NCBI GenBank assembly: GCA_021155845.1
Contig: JAJNBK010000245.1
Coordinates: forward strand, 1 to 5,276
DNA: 5,276 nt
Direction of reading: 5' to 3'
From: Nitrososphaeraceae archaeon
GTDB taxonomy: Archaea > Thermoproteota > Nitrososphaeria > Nitrososphaerales > Nitrososphaeraceae
Part shown: piece after piece, positions 1 to 5,023 of the stretch
Layout of the letters: every line of letters begins with the position of its first letter
Numbering within the stretch: the first letter of the stretch is position 1
The notes under the pieces: model-generated
Told to the model about the DNA's origin: nothing
What the model saw: the letters and a program-made list of their open reading frames with translations, nothing else
The model's database searches: none
Made by a program: the position numbers and the translations under genes

Positions 1-573
1 TTCTATATAACAGCAGCATTTTTAGACAATAAATATTGGAAAGTGATGGCAATATTTGCAATTATATATGGCATTTTTTTTGGATTTCTGTCTCAAATAT
101 TCATTTATAGATATGATATATCATTTTCTGAACAAGGAATTACTGTTCCATCTGTTAATGTTATTCCATGTTGCAATATGCCAGGTTATGTTCCTATGCT
201 GACTGTGTTTCCTACAGATCACTTTCTAATCATGATTATACCAATCAATATTATCCTAGCAGTAACTGTATCTGTTATGGTCGGATTCAATATTTCTTTA
301 ACTCTCTACGCATTCAACTTAGAGAAAGCGCAGAATACTAAAAGGGTGTCTTCTGTAGGAAGTATAGGGGCGATCAGTGGACTGTTTGTAGGCTGTCCGA
401 CCTGTGCCGGCAGTTTGTTTTCTATGCTCTTAGGTTATAGTGTAGGAACAACCATGGCTGTTCTTGCTCCATTCCAAACCCTTTTCATTTTAATAAGCAT
501 ACCATCTTTGATACTTGCACCATTTCTTATAGGCCGTGGAATTAGAAGTAGATATAGCTGCAAGCTAGCCTAA
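1..573 (+). CDS. Membrane protein of unknown function with two cysteine pairs (5' end outside window)
   Basis: The frame is open from base 1, so the gene starts upstream. The GTG at 43 and ATG at 46 are internal codons or, at best, weak alternative starts. The visible 190 residues hold about four hydrophobic segments (fragment residues about 16-36, 73-105, 117-144 and 148-178). Basic stretches follow the second segment (NLEKAQNTKR) and the last one (GRGIRSRYSCK), so by the positive-inside rule both should face the cytoplasm. That puts the loop between segments 1 and 2, which contains a CC pair at residues 57-58 (IPCCNMPGYVP), outside the cell. A CPTC motif (GCPTCAGS, residues 131-138) lies within the third segment. 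Paired cysteines suggest a disulfide or metal site, but that is inference. I recall similar unnamed membrane proteins from Thaumarchaeota but know no function. The gene ends with tandem stops TAA TAG and overlaps the end of asnB on the other strand by 4 bases. Confidence 0.8.
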   Translation, partial: FYITAAFLDNKYWKVMAIFAIIYGIFFGFLSQIFIYRYDISFSEQGITVPSVNVIPCCNMPGYVPMLTVFPTDHFLIMIIPINIILAVTVSVMVGFNISLTLYAFNLEKAQNTKRVSSVGSIGAISGLFVGCPTCAGSLFSMLLGYSVGTTMAVLAPFQTLFILISIPSLILAPFLIGRGIRSRYSCKLA

Positions 574-2264
574 TAGCCTTTCTTTTCTTTTCTTAGATTT
601 GTCACTAAATCTTGTTCTAATATTGGTAGTGTTTTTGAAATACTGTCTAAATACATTTGCACATGTGGCTCTGCAATCCACATTTTCTCATTTTCAAATA
701 GATAACCATATCTCTGTGAGCTACCTATTTTTTGGCGTGATTGGAGCGCATTGAGGTATTGTTTAGAAATAGTGGATTCATCAAATCCGTGTTTTCTTGC
801 TATTGCATTAAATACGTCATGCATACCTGATCCGTGCTGTGCTGCTTCCTTTACACGATACGCAATATTTCTTGGAATACCTAGTTTCTGGGCAAGTTTT
901 CTGTGTACATGCTTGCCAAAGGCATCGGCTGAACCTTTTACATTCAGTTTCATATCAGTCTGCATTGAAAATGCAATTACTTTCAAGTCAAGAAAGGGCT
1001 CACGCATCTCTATGCTGTGTGCCATAGTGATTTTATCTTCTCTCTCTAAAGTTTCTCTGTACAGTAAAAGCATGTCTTCGGTCATATGCTCACGTAATTT
1101 CTCGTATCCTTCCTTTTCAACTACCTTTGTATACCAAGAATATCCTCCGAAAAGTTCATCTGCTGCCTGCCCTGAGAACATTACATTAATTCCATCCTCA
1201 TGTGCAAGCTTTACTGCAGCGTATACAGGAATTGCAACCTCTATCTGTCCAGCATTTGTGTCTTCTATTGTATTAATAACCTCTGGAATCATCTCTTCTA
1301 CTTCATTCTGAGTAAGTTCATTGACTCTTAGTTTAAGATTGAGTCTCTTTGCTATCAGTCTTGCAAATGCAATATCGCTAGAACCCTGAATTCCACCAGT
1401 ATAACAAATAACATCCCGTACCATTTTCTTTGCAAGCCAGGCGATAATTACACTATCAATACCACCTGAGAATATTATTCCGACTCTATCAAAATCCTGC
1501 GTACGCTTTTTCATGGATGCAAGTAATACTTTTTCATATGCATTAACAGCCAAATCCATTGTTTTGTAGATTATTTTCTTTGAATGTACTGGAGAACGGG
1601 ATACTTTGAAATTTTGTATTAAACCATCCGATTTGATAATTATTGCATGACCTGGTAATACCCTGTTTGTAGGTTCTTTTATTCCCACTTTCCATAACGC
1701 TTTACGTTCAGACGCAAATGCAATAAAATGATTATTTTCCCCAAAGTAAATTTGTCTTACACCCATTTTATCTCTAACCAAAGCTATGTTTTCTGTCTCT
1801 TCATCCTTGATAACCAAAGCATAAACACCATCAAGTTCAGCAACAGTCTTTCTAATTGCATATAATAAATCATTATTCTTGTTAAAATGATCTTCTAACA
1901 AATGGACAATAACTTCGCTGTCTGTCTGAGTAACAAATTGATGATGTTTCATTAACCTTCGCCGAATTTTCTTATAGTTGTAAATTTCTCCGTTGTGCTC
2001 TAGAGTAAACTTTCCATTGCAGCTATGGAAAGGTTGCTGTCCATGAGTACCGCCTACGATCGCGAGCCTTACATGACCTAAAGCATTATTACCAGAAAGC
2101 TCATGATATTCTAAACTTGCAAGAGAATCTGATTGTATGATAGAGTCAGCGACTGCTATTCCTGCGCCGTCAGGACCACGATTTGTCATGCAAGAAAGCA
2201 TTGTTCCGACTAGAGGTACAACATTTTCATTTCTTTTGCTTAATATACCTGCTATTCCACACAT
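570..2264 (-). CDS. asnB: Asparagine synthetase, glutamine-hydrolysing
   Basis: This 564-residue cytoplasmic enzyme of the AsnB family converts aspartate, glutamine and ATP to asparagine, glutamate, AMP and PPi. The N-terminal class II glutaminase domain (about 1-205) begins MCGIAGI, so Cys2 becomes the N-terminal nucleophile once Met is removed. It also has NRGPDG (28-33), GHVRLAI (63-69), NGEIYNY (91-97) and TDSEVIV (114-120). The synthetase domain follows, with the ATP-binding PP-loop SGGIDS (266-271), SGQAADELFGGY (364-375), REPFLD (421-426) and the conserved VKEAAQHGSG (471-480). No key residue appears missing, so both half-reactions should work. Length is within the family range. The ATG at 2264 is fixed by the required MCGI start and follows a GAGGG motif. 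The gene is transcribed alone, divergent from fkbM. Some AsnB relatives amidate other substrates in surface-polymer clusters; the neighbouring methyltransferase leaves that open, but plain asparagine synthesis is the default reading. Confidence 0.95.
   Translation of the reverse strand: MCGIAGILSKRNENVVPLVGTMLSCMTNRGPDGAGIAVADSIIQSDSLASLEYHELSGNNALGHVRLAIVGGTHGQQPFHSCNGKFTLEHNGEIYNYKKIRRRLMKHHQFVTQTDSEVIVHLLEDHFNKNNDLLYAIRKTVAELDGVYALVIKDEETENIALVRDKMGVRQIYFGENNHFIAFASERKALWKVGIKEPTNRVLPGHAIIIKSDGLIQNFKVSRSPVHSKKIIYKTMDLAVNAYEKVLLASMKKRTQDFDRVGIIFSGGIDSVIIAWLAKKMVRDVICYTGGIQGSSDIAFARLIAKRLNLKLRVNELTQNEVEEMIPEVINTIEDTNAGQIEVAIPVYAAVKLAHEDGINVMFSGQAADELFGGYSWYTKVVEKEGYEKLREHMTEDMLLLYRETLEREDKITMAHSIEMREPFLDLKVIAFSMQTDMKLNVKGSADAFGKHVHRKLAQKLGIPRNIAYRVKEAAQHGSGMHDVFNAIARKHGFDESTISKQYLNALQSRQKIGSSQRYGYLFENEKMWIAEPHVQMYLDSISKTLPILEQDLVTNLRKEKKGY
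577..594 (+). terminator. Pyrimidine-rich tract, possible archaeal terminator for the membrane protein gene
   Basis: Directly after the tandem stop codons (571-576) the plus strand reads as C and T only, with four T runs of 3-4 bases. Archaeal RNA polymerase tends to stop at T-rich stretches without needing a hairpin, so this could end the rightward transcript. The same bases encode the lysine- and arginine-rich C-terminus of asnB on the other strand, so the composition may simply reflect that coding role. There is no hairpin. Confidence 0.3.
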
Positions 2265-2271
2265 ATTATAT

Positions 2272-2276
2272 CCCTC
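2272..2276 (-). promoter_or_regulatory. Shine-Dalgarno-like site of asnB
   Basis: On the minus strand GAGGG lies 7 bases before the asnB ATG. GAGG matches the core of the archaeal GGAGGTGA ribosome-binding consensus. It supports the ATG at 2264 and implies that asnB mRNA has a short leader, unlike the apparently leaderless mpgS. Confidence 0.5.
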
Positions 2277-2300
2277 TGAATTCTAAAATCGAATTCCTAT

Positions 2301-2308
2301 CTTATAGA
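2301..2308 (-). promoter_or_regulatory. Candidate TATA box of asnB
   Basis: The minus strand reads TCTATAAG here, about 40 bases before the asnB start. Archaeal transcription starts roughly 25-27 bases downstream of the TATA centre. That would be near 2278 and leave a leader of about 14 bases containing the GAGGG site. The box sits inside a short palindrome (CTTAT-AG-ATAAG, 2301-2312). A second AT-rich candidate exists at about 2334-2343. Confidence 0.4.
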
Positions 2309-2414
2309 TAAGCAAATTACTCATCAAGTTCAACTATAATATACTTATGTACAATGGCTTAAAAGTGTTAATAAATACAAATACATTTAATTCAACTTTC
2401 CTTGTGACTGATTT

Positions 2415-2425
2415 GTCATGATGAC
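2415..2425. repeat. 11-base palindrome, possible operator
   Basis: GTCAT-G-ATGAC is a perfect inverted repeat with five-base arms around one central base, placed midway between two divergent genes. Small palindromes like this are typical binding sites of dimeric helix-turn-helix regulators such as Lrp/AsnC proteins, but a single short copy may be chance. Confidence 0.25.
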
Positions 2426-2505
2426 GATAATATATATAGTTTGAGTGTTTTATAGTCTATAACATCTATCTAATATAATAAGTGTAGTTGGAATTGAGGA
2501 ATGAA

Positions 2506-2513
2506 TATATAAG
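2506..2513 (+). promoter_or_regulatory. Candidate TATA box for the fkbM transcript
   Basis: TATATAAG lies 28 bases before an ATG at 2541 that is in frame with the N-terminal part of fkbM. Transcription starting about 26 bases downstream would give an almost leaderless message from 2541, or a leader of about 47 bases for the ATG at 2583. The surroundings are AT-rich, so false matches are likely. Confidence 0.35.
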
Positions 2514-2582
2514 TATTGTATTTTCAAAATAATGCAATAAATGCTAAATTTGATTTTGTGGTTCATAAAAAATTCAGAAGGA

Positions 2583-2757
2583 ATGACTATATTCGATAAA
2601 TGTATATTGTTTTTTTTAAAAATTATCTATTTAGGTTTAAGAATTTTACTTAACTTTCAAGTTTTTAAGGCCAGGCACTTCCACTTTATTAAAATTCAAA
2701 GTACCTAAATATGATTACGAATTTTATTGTAGGATTAACAAAGATGATTTTAAAATT
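2583..2757 (+). pseudogene. 5' part of fkbM methyltransferase gene, out of frame with the main body
   Basis: The frame of the methyltransferase body stays open back to 2641 and encodes convincing FkbM-type sequence just before the ATG at 2758 (FKVPKYDYEFYCRIN, from 2695), yet it has no ATG, GTG or TTG. One frame over, an ORF from ATG 2583 (MTIFDKCILFFLKIIYLG...) runs to a stop at 2706-2708 and ends ...HFHFIK before losing its likeness to a protein. Skipping one A of the A4 run at 2691-2694 joins the two as ...FIK-FKVPKYD... and gives a 270-residue protein of normal family length. The first 30 residues are hydrophobic and basic and may act as a membrane-associating segment. ATG 2541, in the same frame, is a possible longer start. 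The cause may be a real one-base insertion, a sequencing error or programmed +1 frameshifting; the sequence cannot tell which. Confidence 0.65.
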
Positions 2758-3396
2758 ATGACAATTCACGAAGATGATATAATAAAACGTTTTACTCCTA
2801 AGAAAGGAGATATAGTTATAGATATTGGCGCACATATAGGTCTTTATACAATAATAAGCTCAAAGCGAGTTGGTGCAAATGGAAAAGTAGTTGCTATTGA
2901 GGCTGATCCCAGCAATTTTGAAATGTTAAATAGTAATATTAAACTAAATCAATTAACCAATGTTACACCTTTAAATTATGCAGCATATTCTAAAGAAACA
3001 AAAATAAAACTCTATTTGCCTAGTGGAGAATCAGGCTTCACCAAATACAATACTATAATGCCAAATTGGATAAATACTCAAGAAAAATTTGTAGAAGTAA
3101 ATGCTAACACGTTAGATTATTTATTGCAATTAAATGAAATAAGGCAAGAAGAAGTAAACTGGATTAAGATCGATGTAGAAGGAGCAGAATTTGAAGTATT
3201 AAAAGGAGCTACTAATGTGCTATCTAAAAGTAAAGATATTGCAATTCTTATGGAATTACATGGTCCTCCGCATGTTTATAGACCGAAAGTGGAAGAATTT
3301 GTTAATTTATACAATTTCAAAATAGAGTTCGAAAAGAGTTACGAGGAGAATGGATCAATGCATATAATTATGCAAAAATCTGCTTCAACAATGTGA
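2758..3396 (+). CDS. FkbM-family SAM-dependent methyltransferase (main body, probably 5'-truncated by a frameshift)
   Basis: This 212-residue ORF holds the methyltransferase domain. It has a SAM-binding motif I, VIDIGAHIGLYT (residues 20-31), an acidic strand-2 loop VVAIEADP (44-51), and the FkbM hallmark WIKIDVEGAEFEVLKGA (135-151). FkbM enzymes usually methylate hydroxyl groups of sugars or secondary metabolites; the substrate here is unknown. Motif I normally lies well inside the protein, and here it begins only 20 residues from the ATG, which fits loss of about 58 N-terminal residues to the upstream frame change. The ATG at 2758 therefore seems an internal Met of the ancestral protein (MTIHEDDI). 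Whether the short form is translated or active is unclear. The gene is convergent with mpgS, with 19 bases between the stops. The DNA is more AT-rich, with more A-ending codons, than in asnB or mpgS, which may hint at transfer or relaxed selection. Confidence 0.85.
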   Translation: MTIHEDDIIKRFTPKKGDIVIDIGAHIGLYTIISSKRVGANGKVVAIEADPSNFEMLNSNIKLNQLTNVTPLNYAAYSKETKIKLYLPSGESGFTKYNTIMPNWINTQEKFVEVNANTLDYLLQLNEIRQEEVNWIKIDVEGAEFEVLKGATNVLSKSKDIAILMELHGPPHVYRPKVEEFVNLYNFKIEFEKSYEENGSMHIIMQKSASTM

Positions 3397-3415
3397 CCAA
3401 CTTATTCATTAACTG

Positions 3416-4597
3416 TTAGGAATGAACAAAACTTGTTGCTTTATTGTGAAGAATCTTTCCGAATTGTAACATATCTATATCTTTGAAGGGATTAATTTTT
3501 TGTAATACTGATGGCTCTTGATTTTCTTCTATGACACCTTTTCCACGCAGTTCTTCAACGATTTTCTCTCTTAGTTTTGGGTGGCAAATTTTGCTATGGT
3601 AAATGCAACCAAGTGATCCATCAATCATCTCTTTTAAGTGAATATCACCTTTCTCTTCATGAAAATGTGGATTTCTGGTTTCTACTTGCATTACCTCAAT
3701 TCCCTTATCCATGGCTTCCTGATTTTCAGTCGGCACAATTCCTCCAAACTCTTCAAGTAGGTTTACCATTTCATAGGTTTCTACTGAAAAGCTCGACGAA
3801 TAAGTTAGAAGCTCTGCTAATTTCATTGACATGCAATGTTCTCCTGAATTTCCAGTACGCATAACTTCGGTTTCAAAGCCAGTGTAATAAGATATCAACG
3901 AATTAAGATATTGATTTGTTATCTCAGATACTCTCCCCCATTTCGAAAAATACACACCAGTCTCTGATATTTTTGGTTTATAAATCCAAGACACGCGAAC
4001 CATTGTATATGGCGTATTCGACATCGCGATTCCTGACGCATAAATCTTTACATATTCGTTTACTGCTCCAGGCACATAGTTGTCTGCATCGATAAATCCA
4101 ACATATTCTTTTCCTGCCATCTTTGTTAACAGCATTCCAATCATCATTCCCTCGGCCTTGCCATTTCTAACCATATCATCTGGACCAAATATACTAGTAT
4201 AGCCAACCTCTCTCAGTGCATCTGCTAGTCCGGGATCTTTCTGATGTACAATCAACGCATTTTTTTCTGCAAATTGGTTAAATTGCTCAAGAGCCTCCTT
4301 TTCTAATTTGTATCTATCCACAGGTTGTCTTGGACTATTGGATACAATAATTGTCAAGCAATCATGGGGAATCCCACTCAACACTCCTTCAAGTAACTTT
4401 AAACGCTCTCCTTTAACTGGTATGACTATAGCCATTTTTCTCTCAATTTCAGACATCTCTTCATTTCCTATACGTCGGATAGCTTCAGAAGTTGGCCTAC
4501 CATCACTAGATCCTGAATCCAATTCATAAACACGTTGAACCCCATGTAGACTTATCGATCCAAATCTTTCTGTGTACCTTGGAAGGTCGACTCTCAT
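3416..4597 (-). CDS. mpgS: Mannosyl-3-phosphoglycerate synthase
   Basis: This 393-residue enzyme (glycosyltransferase family 55, EC 2.4.1.217) transfers mannose from GDP-mannose to 3-phosphoglycerate. The product is dephosphorylated by MpgP to mannosylglycerate, a compatible solute used against salt or heat stress. Family landmarks run the whole length: the N-terminal RYTERFG and HGVQRVYELDS, nucleotide-binding MAIVIPVKGERLKLLEGVL (55-73) and IIVSNS (83-88), HQKDPGLADALREVGYT (118-134), GKAEGM (146-151), the metal-binding DAD in GFIDADNYVPGAVNEY (167-182), KWGRVSEITNQYLN (219-232), TGNSGEH (248-254) and the His-rich ETRNPHFHEEKGDIH (306-320). It is full length compared with the Pyrococcus type and shows no damage. 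The ATG at 4597 fits because the family N-terminus starts there and a TATA-like box sits about 27 bases upstream, suggesting a leaderless mRNA. No mpgP phosphatase gene lies within the window. Confidence 0.95.
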   Translation of the reverse strand: MRVDLPRYTERFGSISLHGVQRVYELDSGSSDGRPTSEAIRRIGNEEMSEIERKMAIVIPVKGERLKLLEGVLSGIPHDCLTIIVSNSPRQPVDRYKLEKEALEQFNQFAEKNALIVHQKDPGLADALREVGYTSIFGPDDMVRNGKAEGMMIGMLLTKMAGKEYVGFIDADNYVPGAVNEYVKIYASGIAMSNTPYTMVRVSWIYKPKISETGVYFSKWGRVSEITNQYLNSLISYYTGFETEVMRTGNSGEHCMSMKLAELLTYSSSFSVETYEMVNLLEEFGGIVPTENQEAMDKGIEVMQVETRNPHFHEEKGDIHLKEMIDGSLGCIYHSKICHPKLREKIVEELRGKGVIEENQEPSVLQKINPFKDIDMLQFGKILHNKATSFVHS

Positions 4598-4620
4598 ACA
4601 AGCTAAAAGATCTATCTAAT

Positions 4621-4630
4621 TGTTTATAAC
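4621..4630 (-). promoter_or_regulatory. TATA box of mpgS
   Basis: The minus strand reads GTTATAAACA, centred about 28 bases before the mpgS ATG. With the usual archaeal spacing the transcript would begin at or within a few bases of the start codon, and no Shine-Dalgarno motif is seen there. This is the best-placed promoter in the window. Confidence 0.55.
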
Positions 4631-4716
4631 TATTAAGAATAGAAAAGGCATATGGATAATTTAATTATTTTACTTTAAACACTGTTAGTTCTCCATAAAT
4701 AACTTATGCGAATCAT

Positions 4717-4726
4717 GTATAATAAC
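4717..4726 (+). promoter_or_regulatory. Candidate TATA box of the 48-residue protein gene
   Basis: TGTATAATAA is centred about 26 bases before the ATG at 4747. That spacing predicts a transcript starting at the ATG itself, so a leaderless gene. The region is shared with the divergent mpgS promoter, about 95 bases to the left. Confidence 0.4.
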
Positions 4727-4746
4727 TCCTGAGATTATGAACGTAT

Positions 4747-4893
4747 ATGCAGAAAAGGATGTATCAAAAGAAAAAGCAAACAGTCGAGAAATTTATTAAA
4801 AGATTCGGAAAAGTAGAACATTCCTTTATTCTGAATGAAGTTAATATAATGAAAATACTGGAAGAATTGCGCAAAGAAGGGCGTATAAAATAG
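4747..4893 (+). CDS. Small basic protein, possibly winged-helix DNA-binding (48 aa)
   Basis: An ATG-to-TAG ORF encodes 48 residues with 10 Lys, 4 Arg and 6 Glu, so it is strongly basic overall. After a Lys-rich N-terminal tail come a likely helix (TVEKFIKRFG, 12-21), a short His-containing turn (KVEHSF, 22-27) and a second amphipathic helix (LNEVNIMKILEELRKEG, 29-45) that ends in GRIK. A second helix closing with ELRKEGRIK resembles the recognition helix and wing start of archaeal winged-helix regulators, so nucleic-acid binding is a reasonable guess but not shown. A correctly spaced TATA candidate upstream and the protein-like composition argue that it is real. Met5 is an alternative start. 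It is divergent from mpgS, which makes regulation of that gene conceivable though untested, and convergent with the aEF-2 gene. I do not recognise a named family. Confidence 0.55.
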   Translation: MQKRMYQKKKQTVEKFIKRFGKVEHSFILNEVNIMKILEELRKEGRIK

Positions 4894-4941
4894 CCAAGTG
4901 CTTATTAAAATGCTTTATTATCAAACCAATATTATTATTAC

Positions 4942-4978
4942 CACTATATCAGAGCTGTCACAGAATAAATATATAGTG
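4942..4978. repeat. Inverted repeat between convergent genes
   Basis: CACTATAT (4942-4949) and ATATAGTG (4971-4978) are perfect eight-base inverted arms around a 21-base loop, and the loop holds a smaller CTGT-C-ACAG inverted repeat (4955-4963). It lies between the ends of the small protein gene and the aEF-2 gene, where transcripts from both sides could form it. The arms are AT-rich, so the stem would be weak and may be chance. Confidence 0.3.
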
Positions 4979-4983
4979 ATAGA

Positions 4984-4998
4984 GATAATTTGATTATC
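4984..4998 (-). terminator. Short hairpin just after the aEF-2 stop
   Basis: GATAAT-TTG-ATTATC can form a six-base stem with a three-base loop, beginning 26 bases beyond the aEF-2 stop codon. No T run follows it closely on the minus strand, so it would at most help pausing or protect the 3' end of the message. Weak support only. Confidence 0.2.
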
Positions 4999-5023
4999 CC
5001 AAAATTAAATACTATATGTGTTC

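Larger units (their letters stand above)
2265..2582. other. Divergent intergenic region between asnB and fkbM
   Basis: About 320 bases of very AT-rich DNA separate the two divergent starts. I see no ORF of convincing length and no tRNA or other RNA gene. It holds the asnB ribosome site and TATA candidate near its left end, two GAATTC hexamers 13 bases apart (2278-2283 and 2291-2296), a perfect 11-base palindrome at 2415-2425, and a TATA candidate for the rightward gene at 2506-2513. An in-frame ATG at 2541 could extend the fkbM N-terminus into this region. Confidence 0.7.

Noticed and set aside
751..1311. A 186-codon plus-strand ORF and a shorter one at 839-1027.
   Set aside because: Both lie entirely opposite the well-supported asnB gene, and their translations are Ser/Cys-rich without domains, as expected of an antisense shadow.
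2347..2421. A short plus-strand ORF of about 24 codons from ATG 2347 in the asnB-fkbM spacer.
   Set aside because: No ribosome site, no well-spaced TATA box and no recognisable composition; AT-rich spacers give such ORFs by chance.
2600..2653. ATG 2600 as an alternative N-terminus for fkbM (MYIVFFKNYLF...), needing a frameshift near 2645.
   Set aside because: The frame from 2583 extends much further and joins at an A run exactly where conserved-looking FkbM sequence begins, so it explains the data better.
3577..3864. Plus-strand ORFs at 3577-3864 and 4308-4529.
   Set aside because: They are antisense to mpgS, which shows family motifs over its full length.
4737..4799. A 20-codon ORF starting at ATG 4737, overlapping the 48-residue gene in another frame.
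   Set aside because: Very short, no fitting promoter spacing or ribosome site, and the overlapping ORF from 4747 is longer and better placed relative to the TATA candidate.
4899..4920. Near-direct repeat TGCTTATTA / TGCTTTATTA after the small gene.
   Set aside because: Two short AT-rich copies that differ by one base; no array and no flanking structure to suggest an attachment site or a CRISPR.
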